DNA of 64,000 nucleotides from Lottia gigantea (lineage: Eukaryota; Mollusca; Gastropoda; Lottiidae). This document shows positions 1 through 11,315 of the stretch, piece after piece. The notes beneath the pieces were generated by a model. It ran no database searches. It worked only from the letters and a program-made list of their open reading frames with translations, and was not told the DNA's origin. The position numbers were made by a program, and so were the translations under genes. Within the stretch, counting starts at the first letter, position 1; each line of letters begins with the position of its first letter. Location: the NCBI RefSeq assembly GCF_000327385.1, contig NW_008708133.1, positions 2,122,713 to 2,186,712 of the forward strand. The letters run 5' to 3'.

Positions 1-1600
1 ATGAACTTCTATTGAGATTAAAATTTCTCTATAAGGTGTATATCTATTAAACAAAAGTGTGGAGTACTTATCAATAAAGGGTGTCTGGTTTTTACTTCAT
101 CATTCAGACTCTTGTTATCATTTCATTTATATTTCATTACATCCCTGAGTTGCATGTTCGATTCAATTACAAAATCATTGAAGCTAGTCAACCAATTTGA
201 ATACAGTCAATCGCTTGGAATAACTGACATATATTAAGCCTTCAGGCCACATCTAGAGTAATATTAGTTGAGATTCATAGAACATTGTCTGCAAACATCC
301 CAAATAGTCTGTAATCTTCTAGGTCAACTTTATATTCGAAATGGATACCTTTTAAGCCTCCTATGAGTTTTAGACAATAATTGATATGCTTATGTACATG
401 CATATTAATGAGACTTACACAAATGCTTTTTCAAAAGTTTATCCATGTGAACATATACATATTAAATAGATTTTGGTAATACTGCTATTTTACATAATGC
501 TTTCTGTTTAACCAAGAAGAGGCATTTTTTAACATCAAACAAATCGATGTTAATTGCTTAATTCATAACCAAATAACAAAAGTTTTACCAGATAACAAGA
601 TAGTCTACATTGACACACACTTCAGAATCCATTTGGTAAGAAGCTTGTTTCATAGTTTCATCTTCGACACCCTAAAGAATTTAAACTAAAAAATATATCC
701 GATGCTATTCAGAAATTGGGTATGTAGACATGGCATCTTCTTCAGTATAAATTACAGATAGGGTGATATCTTTATTTTAAAATTTGACATCCTTGTAAAC
801 TGTCCATATTTTAACTACAGCTATATTGTTTAATTACCTACATATCAAATTGTTCAAAAAAATCAGTTTAAAACTAAATAAGCTATAGCATTTTTCAAAA
901 TTCAGAATCTAATTATTGCTTAAACAACCAAAATTCCATCAGTTTTGAATTATATACTTACATTTTTATGTATTTCAGTTTTTTTGCCAGTTATATTGGT
1001 AGCATGGGCACTAACTGCATGTGTAAAATCTTGATCTTTGAAAACATAATACATATATATAATAGTACATAGAGATATGAGGGGATTTAAAAAAAAGGAA
1101 ATTAATTCTCAATCATTTGTTACATTGAATATATAATATGGGAAAAAATTAGCCTAATTTCAAAACAATATAAAATGAATTTGTACATCCGTTTGATTGT
1201 ATCAAGATATACCGTTCACAGTTCATTACATTCAATTGACCTTTCAATTATATATAAAATTTACCAATCTTGTTTTGATTGATATCCAAATTGACCTTTT
1301 CAGAACAATTATAGGCCAATCAAAATATGAATTTAAGATTTTAATTTCATTTAAATAATAAATATTCCAGGATAGTGGTTCAAATTTGTTTAAAGGGAAA
1401 GAATTGAAGGCAATATCAACCAATTAAAATATTCAGTTGGATAAGGAGGATTTAATTTCTGTCTTTCATGCTTTTTCTCCCCATTCCATTTCACTAAAAG
1501 GCTGCAAGTCATAAGTAATTTTCCAACCCATGGAAGAAATATTATTTAACCAGACCTGAAACAGTACCAAGCCACAAATCACTTTTCCTGCCCATAGACC
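1..1600. other. AT-rich non-coding sequence
   Basis: No gene, RNA or repeat recognised; only short chance reading frames on both strands. Confidence 0.5.
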
Positions 1601-1765
1601 CTATAGCTCAGTCTGTAGAGAATTCGATTGTTGTCTTCTAGGCAATGATGAGCCATGGGTTTGAATTCTCATCAAGGTAAGAAAAATTCTGTTGCCTGAA
1701 CCAGTGCTTTCGCTAGAAGACCCTGCGTCGACTCTCGCTCTCTAATACCTAGACAGGTATAGACT
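1600..1765 (+). mobile_element. tRNA-derived SINE, degenerate
   Basis: A tRNA-like head has an A box TAGCTCAGTCTG (1603-1614) and a B box GGTTTGAATTC (1658-1668), close to the pol III consensus boxes, followed by a non-tRNA body. It does not fold into an intact tRNA. It abuts the 27-bp tandem repeat downstream, which may be its tail. Confidence 0.5.
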
Positions 1766-1770
1766 AGATG

Positions 1771-2010
1771 AAGGTTACTATACTACCCCACTACAAAAAG
1801 GTTACTTAACCACCCCATGAGACAAAAGTTACTATACCACCCCATTAGACAAAGGTTACTATACCAACCAATAGACAAAGGTTACTATACCACCCCATTA
1901 GACAAAGGTTACTATACCACCCCATTAGACAAAGGTTACAAGGTAACTATACCACCCCATTAGACAAAAGTTACTATACCACCCCATTAGACAAAGGTTA
2001 CTATCCCGCC
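1771..2010. repeat. 27-bp tandem repeat, about 9 copies
   Basis: Unit GGTTACTATACCACCCCATT plus AGACAAA repeats with few changes; one copy carries a short insertion (near 1940). Degenerate traces continue to about 2100. Confidence 0.9.
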
Positions 2011-2100
2011 TACTGGAGCTTTTACATTACCATTATGACAAAAGTTACTATTTCCACAAAACAAAACAATAAAAACCTCACAAAGGTTTCTATAGGACGC

Positions 2101-3234
2101 CGCAAAGTGTTCTGTTCTTGGTCTGGACAAGGAGGCAATAATCTCGATATTTTTCACAGTTTACACTACCAAAGAACAGATTCTTAAATACAACTCTTTA
2201 GAAGACAGGTAATTACAGATGACCATAACCAGGATGAAAACAAAAACAATTCCTCTGGCAGCCAGTTTGTATGTTTACAGAAAACTGCAGGAAAAGGTAA
2301 AGGTGTTCTCTGAACAGATAGCATCAACACTACCAAATTTTATTTGTTAAGTTCTGAAACCACCTTGCCTTAAAGTCTTGAATGAATCAGTTTACACTAC
2401 TAATTTTTCATCCATTACTGTCTTGGAACTGTTCTGAGAACAGATAATTTTTGTAATGTAAACCAGTTAATACCATCCCACAAGAAAATTGTTACTCAGC
2501 CATCTCACATCTTTAGAAAAGAAAGAGAACTGAATTCCTTTAAGCGAAAGTTCTGGAAATAATCCAGTACTATATTGTCAAGTCCAATATTGATTATATT
2601 GTATCTGTTTAAGACCATTCATTTTTAATCCTTAATAATCTGTAATTATTCCTTATCTCAGTCAACCATAAGTCCACTAATTAATTACCTGGAAGTTAAT
2701 CCTGTATAATTGGATATGTGTCATAATCATTAAGGGCAATATCCATTTCATTGGCATCTTAGAGTATTATTCGTCACAGAAAAAGATATAGCAGAAAATT
2801 TGTATCTGACAATAATTAAGATAAATAAGAACATTTTCCATCTTGTGAAAACATAAACAGTATTTTACCATGTCATCATACACATCAATTCTCTTCAGCC
2901 TTTTTATTAATGAAGATAATAGACTGTATCCGCATACAAACAATTTCAAAATGAATGAAATAGCTTGAGCTTTGGTATGTTAGATTTACAGATGCATTTT
3001 CAAAACTAAAGGAACTACACCAATTTAAATATTGAGGGACAATGGGGATATTGTAGTTGTCGTAAGCATCGATTAAAACAAAATCTGGTAATTATAGAAA
3101 AAAAAGACTCCATTCCAAGACCATGAAAGGATTTATATGCATCAATAACTTGGCATTCAGTTGAAAAAAAGGGATAAAATCCCTAATGTATGTATGTCTA
3201 AAAGTCTAAGAATGTCATGAAGCGCTCAAATCTA
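2101..3234. other. AT-rich non-coding sequence
   Basis: No gene or repeat recognised. Confidence 0.5.
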
Positions 3235-3650
3235 ATTCGTTAACTTGATTTAAGTTATTATATCTTGTTAACTTGATGGCAGCCTTATATCTTGTTAACT
3301 TGATGATAGCTTTATATCTTGCTATCTGAATTGTATCTTTTATATCTTGTTAACTTGATGATAGCTTTATATCTTGCTATCTGAATTGTATCTTTTACAT
3401 CTTGCTAACTTGATTGTAGCTTAAATCATGTTAACTGGATGGTAGCTTTCATGTCTTGTTATCTGGATTGCAACTTTAATCATGTTAACTGGATGGCAGC
3501 TTTCATGTCCTGCTATCTGGATCGTAACTTTAATCATGTTAACTGGATGGTAGCTTTATATCTTGCTATCTGGATTGTAGCTTAAATCATGTTAACTGGA
3601 TGGTAGCTTTCATGTCTTGCTATCTGGATTGTAACTTTTACATCTTATTA
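3235..3650. repeat. 54-bp tandem repeat made of two related halves
   Basis: About seven to eight diverged units alternate ATCTTGTTAACTTGATGATA and TCTTGCTATCTGGATTGTA type halves, each near 27 bp. The best-conserved full units are 54 bp (3440-3600). Confidence 0.8.
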
Positions 3651-4498
3651 AGTGGTTTGAAACTTAAATGCCTTAACTGTATATCTTGTCCAGTGTTTTT
3701 CACCAGTTTCAAAATAAAAATTGTGTTTAAATTACTTTTCCTTTTCTACAGTTATCTTTTCTTGTCAATAACCCTTTTAAACTCTTTATTATGGCATAGA
3801 AGATTCAATCCATGCTACATGAACTGTTTGACATACAATTCCATTTTAGAATATTATATAAATATAAATAGGACAGACCACTGACTTCAGTGTACCAAAC
3901 ATAATTCTCAATTTTTGTATATTTAATAAAGGGAAAAATACAAATAAAATGAATATTGGAATACTAAAAGAATTTGTAAATAAAAATAATTCTAAATATC
4001 ACTTAAATTGAGACAATCAAATATTGTTTTAAATGGAGACATACATAACATATACGTGTATATAATGTAGATTCATAGTTTATTTCTTTAGCTGTTGATT
4101 TTGTACCTGAGAAACTACTTTTATTCCATACTATCTTTAATAATGTTATTTACATGCAAATCAAATTCATACTGTAAGTTTAAGTGAAACAGTTTCACTT
4201 TAAAGCTTTGAATATTAAAACAGGACTTCAATGCTATTGTGAAAAGTTTACAATATTCATTTCAAGTAAACATTTATACATACAATGTTGAAATGTGATT
4301 TCTTAATTTAAAAGATCCTAAAAATAAAATCCAGTAATGGCTGGAAGACACCTCCTGCAGAAACAATGATAGGAATACTTTGGGTTTAATAATCTGACAA
4401 AAATAATCATGATAATTTGGCACCAGCTGCAGAGGGTCCATCATTTAAGTCCTTAACATAAGATACAAAAATGTCACCAAACTGTAATGCAGAATTAG

Positions 4499-6830
4499 TA
4501 AGATAGCTTGCCAGGCAAGGTAATATACGCCCACTGATAGCTTTGTTTGAAATTGAATATTTGTTAGAAAATAGCAAACATAGACACCAGGAAATATTCA
4601 ACTTATACCCAAATCCATCACAAACTGTGCCATCACAAGTTAAAAATCAAACACATTTGTAAGAATAACAGCAATAACTTGTATTTTATATTTCAAAAGG
4701 TTTAGTTTTGATTGTGATCAATTCATCAAGTTGTCAAATTTGTTTTAGACTTCTGCTTTGTAGAATAAAAATTACGTGTTGTACAAGATTTTTGATCAGA
4801 TTTATCCTTGTGTGATTTCAACAAGTCTGTCATATTTGCAGATTATATTCAAAAATATAGGCAATAATTCATACTACATATTTTTCGATTTCCCTGATTT
4901 TTCTATAGGGTTTATCCTTGGGTGAATACGAACACTCATACCAAGTTTCGTCAAAATCTGTCAAGAATTGTGTCTCTAGAGTGTTTACGAGCTAAAAATT
5001 GAACGGTTTGTAAGAACAAGGGCAATAATTCATACTAAATATTTTTTCTATAGTAGCCTACTTATCCAGCATCTCAATTCAATCTTCCAAGAAACAAAAC
5101 CTTTCCCCTATGACCCATGTTTAATTTCATTTTTGTATCAGCACAATTGGTGAAAATGAAATGCAAACCTTTTCTCTTGAATGACATTTATAAAATGAAA
5201 TCAGATAAACTGCTGCATCTTGGGATGTCACATGACTAAGCTATGATTGGATATCTGTCTTGGATTTTCCACTTGGTCTATTTATAGTATCTTATGATGC
5301 TGTACATCTATGGTGGCTGGTTAGGGACATGTTAAATGATTAAATTAAATTTAATTTGTTAACCAAAATAGTTTATCAGGAAAATAATGACATCTATTGT
5401 AAATTGTGATTATGAACAAAAATATTGTGACTTGTAGAGTCTGTCAAAAATTGTGCCTCCTAGAGTGTTTACGAGCTAAAAATTGAACGCGTTTTCAAGA
5501 ACAAGGCAATAATTCATACTAAATATTTTTTGATTTCCCTGATTTTTCTATAGGGTTTATCCTTGGGTGATTACAAACACTCATACAAAGTTTCGTTAAA
5601 ATCCATCAAGAATTGTGCCCTGTAGAGTGATTACGAGCTAAAAATTGAACGTGTTTTCAAGAACAAGGGCAATAATTCATACTAAATATTTTTTGATTTC
5701 GCTGATTTTCAATAGGGTTTATCCTTGGGTGATTACGAACACTCATAACAAGTTCCGTTAAAATCCTTCAAGAATTGTGCCTTCTAGAGTGTTTACGAGC
5801 TAAAAATTGAACACGTTTTCAATGACAAGGGCAATAATTCATACTAAATATTTTTTGATTTCACTGATTTTCAATAGGGTTTATCCTTGGGTGATTACGA
5901 ACACTCATACCAATTTTCGTTAAAATCCTTCAAGAATTATGCCTTCTAGAGTGTTTACGAGCTAAAAATTGAACGCTTTTTCAAGAACAAGGGCAATAAT
6001 TCATACTTAATATTTTTCGATTTCGCTAATTTTCAATAGGGTCTATCCTTGGGTGATAACGAACACTCATACCAATTTTCGTCAAAATCTGTCAAGAATT
6101 GTGCCTTCCAGAGTGTTTACGAGCTAAAAATTGAACGCGTTTGCAAGAACAAGGGCAGTAATTCATACTAAATATTTTTAGATTTTGCTGATTTTCAATA
6201 GGCTTTATCCTTGGGTGATTACGAACACTCATACCAAGTTTCGTTAAAATCCTTCAAGAATTATGCCTTCTAGAGTGTTTACAAGCTAAAAATTGAACGC
6301 GTTTTCAAGAACAAGGGCAATAATTCATACTTAATATTTTTCGATTTCGCTGATTTTCAATAGGGTCTATCCTTGGGTGATAACGAACACTCATACCAAG
6401 TTTCGTCAAAATCTGTCAAGAATTGTGCCTTCTAGAGTGTTTACGAGCTAAAAATTGAACGCGTTTGCAAGAACAAGGGCAATAATTCATACTAAATATT
6501 TTTCGATTTCGCTGATTTTCAATAGGGTTTATCCTTGGGTGATTACAAACACTCATACCAAGTTTCATCAAAATCTGTCAAGAATTGTGCCTTCTAGAGT
6601 GTTTACGAGCTAAAATTAACAAGGGCAATAATTCATGCTAAATATTTTTCGATTTCGTTGATTTTCAATAGGGTTTATCCTTGGGTGATTGCGAACACAC
6701 ATACTAAGTTTCGTTAAATCCGTCAAGAATTGTGCCCTGTAGAGTGTTTACGAGCAATTGTGGACTGACCGACCGACGGACATGGGTGACGACAATATAC
6801 GCCCCCCATTTCATGTGGAGGTATAAAAAT
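4499..6830 (+). mobile_element. Tandem-core element 1 (162-bp monomers)
   Basis: Left end AGATAGCTTGCCAGGCAAGG has a CTTGCC/GGCAAG hairpin, followed by TATACGCCCAC. Right end has GACCGACCGACGGAC, then ATACGCCCCCC and GTGGAGGTATAAAA. The core is an array of about nine monomers containing GGGCAATAATTCATACTAAA and TTTATCCTTGGGTGATTACG. The ACGAGCT landmark recurs at 5471, 5633, 5795, 5957, 6119, 6281, 6443 and 6605, exactly 162 bp apart. A 390-bp unrelated block splits the first monomers (5049-5440). Probably a non-autonomous Helitron/Helentron-like element. Confidence 0.8.
5049..5440. other. Unrelated block inside tandem-core element 1
   Basis: Sequence between a broken monomer ending near ATATTTTTTCTATAG and resumption at TCTGTCAAAAATTGTGCC. 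It has no similarity to the monomer and no recognisable ends or coding potential. Confidence 0.55.
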
Positions 6831-7022
6831 GGTTAAATTTCAAGATAATTGTCATTTGCAAGGAACTTACATCAGTAAAAGTTACACATTTTTGTAGTAA
6901 AAGTATTTGAAACTAAATATCGGTATTACAAGTTAATATCATAAAAAAGTATTTCACAGAGTCATAATGAGTACTATTATTATAACTAATTCAAATCACC
7001 TACCTAAATGTGTCATTTAAGG

Positions 7023-7355
7023 CGCCAATTACGCTCGACTAGTAGCGCTTCGTGTGCAGGTAATTTTTAGTGTGCATTTGGCCACTCGTGGTCATGTGGA
7101 AAATATCTATCTTGTTTCATATTTGTTACTTTCTCAGACGACGAACACAACACGCATGGCAGCGCCCAGTGAAGAGGTGACAGAAGCAATCCTTGAGGTT
7201 AAATTTGTTGAATTATATCAAGATTATCCCTGCCTTTATAATATCCGATCGCCTGAATTCAAACACAAGGACAAGCGTGACTATCACTGTAGTAATCTGC
7301 CATTTTGATTACACATGTGATAGGCTGACATCAGGTATAGTTGAGCAAAAGGCGC
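7023..7355 (+). pseudogene. Isolated MADF-domain N-terminal fragment
   Basis: From the ATG at 7156: MAAPSEEVTEAILEVKFVEL, then YQDYPCLYNIRSPEFKHKDK and RD, the first half of a MADF (Myb/SANT-like DNA-binding) domain as found in transcription factors and the second ORF of Harbinger transposons. Coding similarity stops at 7283, either a former exon boundary (ACT/GTAGTA) or a break; a stop follows at 7306. No continuation was found nearby. The 11-bp direct repeat GTCATTTAAGG flanks the block (7012-7022 and 7356-7366). Locally GC-richer than its surroundings. Confidence 0.55.
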
Positions 7356-7489
7356 GTCATTTAAGGGAGTAGTGTGGTGAGAAAGCAGCAGGCTCCATTG
7401 GCGCGCCACATGCTCTCAGTATGCGGGAGCCTTTACCAATCCTCAAATTTTAATCTAGTCTGGCACCTTTAAAAACTACTGGTATATTT

Positions 7490-7624
7490 AACAAAACACA
7501 AGAGAATATTATGGAATATAACACACTTCTTTAATAAGGTTGGGCACATTTCAACAACGTTTCAACACAATATACACGTGTAATGACGTGTGTTATATTC
7601 CATAATATTGTCTTGTGTTTTGTT
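7490..7624. repeat. 135-bp foldback element with 37-bp arms
   Basis: Arms 7490-7526 and 7588-7624 are inverted copies (AACAAAACACAAGAGAATAT... against its complement) with one mismatch, around a 61-bp loop. Probably a short foldback MITE. Confidence 0.85.
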
Positions 7625-9280
7625 TTATGTGCTCCTCGCTTCTATATGTCGTTCAAATCTTATGCTGGTATATTATTTTAAATTGAATAACAAGAATCAA
7701 TGAGCAGTATGCAATCGTGCAGTACAAACAGATCAACAAAATATAATAAATAAAATTGTAACCTACATAAACACAATATCAACATAACTGACATATGAGC
7801 AAATAATAACATAAATATAATTAATATTATGGGATGTAATTGGAGGGAAGGGCAGTAGTAATCTAAATCATCTACATATTAAATATCACTAGCATAATTA
7901 ATAAGTAATAAATTATTCTATATCACTATTCTAAATCATTGTGCTATATCTAATCTTTTATTTTAAATCTAATCTTATAATACAAACTGAGGCAGATACA
8001 TTTTTAAAGCTAAAGTACTGCATAAGTATGGTGTCAAGTGCAGGAATCATTTATAATAGACATAGAAAATTATTGTGTCCAAACCATATCCCATGAAGTT
8101 TCGCTTTTATTTTTTCTATTACAATGATTATCCCACACCATACATCATATAGGACATATTTTGTCTTTAAGCATCTTTGTACATCAGTGATTTTTCATAA
8201 ATTTTCAGTTATCATACAGTCAGATCTTTCATTTCAAGAATCTTTTAATGTTTTATTTAAAGAAATATTATCAATTTAATGAATGTAAATAACTTTGATT
8301 TGCCATGTTAATCTTGAGCATAAAATTTCATCATGGCTGTATCATATTTATTTTTGACATTTGTGTCCATTTCTACTCTTACAGCCATCTTGGAAAATAA
8401 TTATTGGTTGATGCCATGAAATTACAACATAAAGCAGTAATATTATGTAAATGACTTGTAAACATAAGAAATACAAACAATATCCTAGTTTTCAACACAA
8501 CAAAATCTTTATACAATTGAGTACAACATTTAACAAAGATTTATTTACATGGGACAATATAAAATATGATAAAATGATATGATAATATATAATGATTTAA
8601 ACATTTCTTATAATAATAATATGTGGTATATGTAATCAACATTCAGGTTGTTTTCTTTCAGTGTATACTTTTTTTTAATAAATTCAAAATTAAATCAAAG
8701 TAATAACAAGAATTTTTAAAAAAGGAAACTTATAAAGACGTGAAAATTTCAGTATGATTATGGAATGCTGTCTATACAAGAAATGGTGATAAAAGAAACT
8801 TACTGTGTCCAAAAATGTTCGTAGGTGCTCAAATTTTGTTAAATGAGAGTGAGCTGGTTTATGTCCCTACGAATTAAAACACTATTGTAAAGTGAGTGTT
8901 TTAGGGGAGTAAATGTAATATATGGCTTTAATAATAATTGTATATGAAACAATAAGATAAATCAGACAAAAAAAAAGGTAGTTGTTATTGGTAAACAACC
9001 CAAGTATTTTGATATGAAAACATACTTTGTACAAAAATAAGAATTTGTTTTACGTTACTACAAACGGCAAATCTAAGAAATTTTTTGTCCAAGAATATAC
9101 ATTATTTCACATCCATTACATGTACAAATTGGAAAGAAAATGCTATTATCTAAAAAAATAAGATAATGACTTGCATCATTTACTAATATTGCACTAAAAT
9201 ATTATAGGTCAACTGATCACAAAAGTCTATACACTATACAATTGTTTATTTCTATACAAATACAATACATACTAAAAATT
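7625..9280. other. AT-rich non-coding sequence
   Basis: No gene recognised. Confidence 0.5.
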
Positions 9281-9281
9281 C

Positions 9282-9600
9282 TTAAAGGGACAGGTGTGCC
9301 ATTTTAGGGGGTTGATTTAAGTCTTGAATATATGTAAATAATCTACAGTACTAGAAATGTATGAAAATCACATAATTTCATCAAAAATACTTCAAACAAG
9401 GAATTTTACTCACTTTTTCTATACATGTCTTTTCTATTTATCACAGAGTATCTTAAATTGACGAGTTGTCATTTTAACATTTAAAAGCAGATAATTGAGG
9501 ACACATATGGATTTGAAGGCTTAAATTTCAAAGGTGAGCTGTGATTAGCAAGATCTTGTAAAGATAACTTACATTAACTGTAAACCTATACTGATTTTGT
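9282..9600 (+). mobile_element. TTAA-type MITE, diverged copy
   Basis: Begins TTAAAGGGACAGGTGTGCCA and continues GATTTAAGTCTTGAATATAT, homologous to the copies at 48984-49193 and, reversed, 50973-51208. The right end is unclear. Confidence 0.5.
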
Positions 9601-11215
9601 TATTTATATTAATTATTTACATTTTCATATTGGAATTGAGTAATCATGTATTTTATACTGAATTATATTACGTAATTGTGGTAATTTTGTGTAAAAGCAT
9701 ACAAGCCATATTATTACTAGTATTAAGATACACAAATGCAGTACTAGTAAATGGAGAGGCCTCAAATGTGTATTAATCAAGACTATAAATACAAAGTAAT
9801 GTTGAAATATTATATAGAAATTGATATGTTTAGATGAAATATTGCACAACACCCTTAATAATTTCTAAATAAGCTTAGTACATGTATTTGATCTGTTGAG
9901 GTCAGATAATATTACTTATACATGTACATGTATTTTTAAGTAATTTATGAGAACGAACATGTGAAAAGATGAATCTTCAATTTGTATGGAATTACCTCTA
10001 ACCAAGACAGCAAGTAACCAATATTAAAATGAACAATATAGAATATAGTAATATTGAAACACAGATGACTGTCAGACTGTGGTATAAGGAAAGGAATATT
10101 AAAGGAATTATTGTGAGATTACAGATTATCTATGTGGTAAACAGGCAAATATAATTATCAATAATACTATATTACATTATATACACATCAAACATCTTAT
10201 AGGTCTTATTACATTCTACAGGCTCTATTTTATACATCTCAGACTATTCTTAAACCAGATTCTAGCTGTCCTGATAATGTCAATAACATACCATGATAAA
10301 AAGTCAAAAAGAAGAAACTTTTCTATTATTGATTCATTTGGGCTCTTCAAACTATGAACAGATCCCTGCAGGAAACAAAATGTATCAATCTCTTAATCTT
10401 TGGAACACAAGTGGCAGCTTTACCATACACATACACAAGCAACCGTGACAAAGTGATATCACATAATGTCATACCCTTTAAGTTATATAATTTCAGGGGA
10501 TATCATATTTTGAGGTATATGATGTTTTTTGACACTCAGTGTTCACAGGATTATGCAAAATAAATCATTAGATTATTTTATTGAAAATAGGTATAAGAGA
10601 TTTTTGAAAGAATCTGGCACTGTACAAACTTCATCTTTATGGATTGAATTATTAAAGGAAACAAATCAATATACTTTTAATTGTATGAACGGAAGTATTA
10701 GTTTTTGTTTATGAATTCGACCCAAGTGATAAAGGCTTTGAAGAAGATATATGCCTAAAGTGAAAAATGAAATTGATTACTTAAAGGGAGGTTAATCCAT
10801 TATTTCAATTCATAACCATTTTAGATAGGATGTGAGATATGTTATATCTACTATTGAAAAAGTTTATTTTATTATATATCTTTGTAAGGTATATTTGTTT
10901 AGTTAAAAATTTAAATTGTCTTAATGAAATGACATATTTTCAGAATCCTAGGTATAAAAATCTAAGGTATCAAGATCAGTCAGAATTAAATGCTGAAATT
11001 GCTGATGACTCACATTATTATGCTCTCCTTAATTTTTTTTTTTTTTTATATTTTCTTTATCATAAAACAACGACAAACAATTATTATAGTGCATGAAAAG
11101 AATATCACAATGGAATCATTAATATGATCTATCTATATAGCTATCTTGATTATAATATATGTTAGTATCAACCATTGAGCAGCTATCAAATCTTTTCACT
11201 ATCACAGACCTTTTT
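9601..11215. other. 3' flank / probable 3' UTR of the ECE-like gene
   Basis: No recognised gene. A possible minus-strand AATAAA lies at 10863-10868. A plus-strand open stretch at 10839-11096 follows an acceptor-like TATTTTCAG and contains a Tyr-rich segment (NLRYQDQSELNAEIADDSHY); I could not assign it. Confidence 0.4.
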
Positions 11216-11315
11216 TCACCAAACTTCACATTTCTTCTTTGGGTTCATTCTTGATCCAACAGGACAATTATATAACTTGGCAAATATATTAGAATTGGAC
11301 AGTGTTCCCAAAACC
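11216..11315 (-). CDS. ECE1: ECE-like last coding exon, C-terminal CEVW
   Basis: Residues 739-771 plus [23 protein letters not shown] then NPKKKCEVW. The CxxW C-terminus is the M13 hallmark; its cysteine forms a disulfide with the N-terminal cysteine in the family. Acceptor TTGTAG/G. A possible poly(A) signal AATAAA (minus strand) lies at 10863-10868. Confidence 0.94.

Noticed and set aside
1603-1678. Possible tRNA gene
   Set aside because: A and B boxes are recognisable but the acceptor and anticodon stems do not pair; better explained as a SINE head.
4407-4601. 64-codon minus-strand frame
   Set aside because: It runs antisense through the left end of tandem-core element 1 (the same peptide-like pattern appears at other copies, for example 38932-39147 and 40537-40722).
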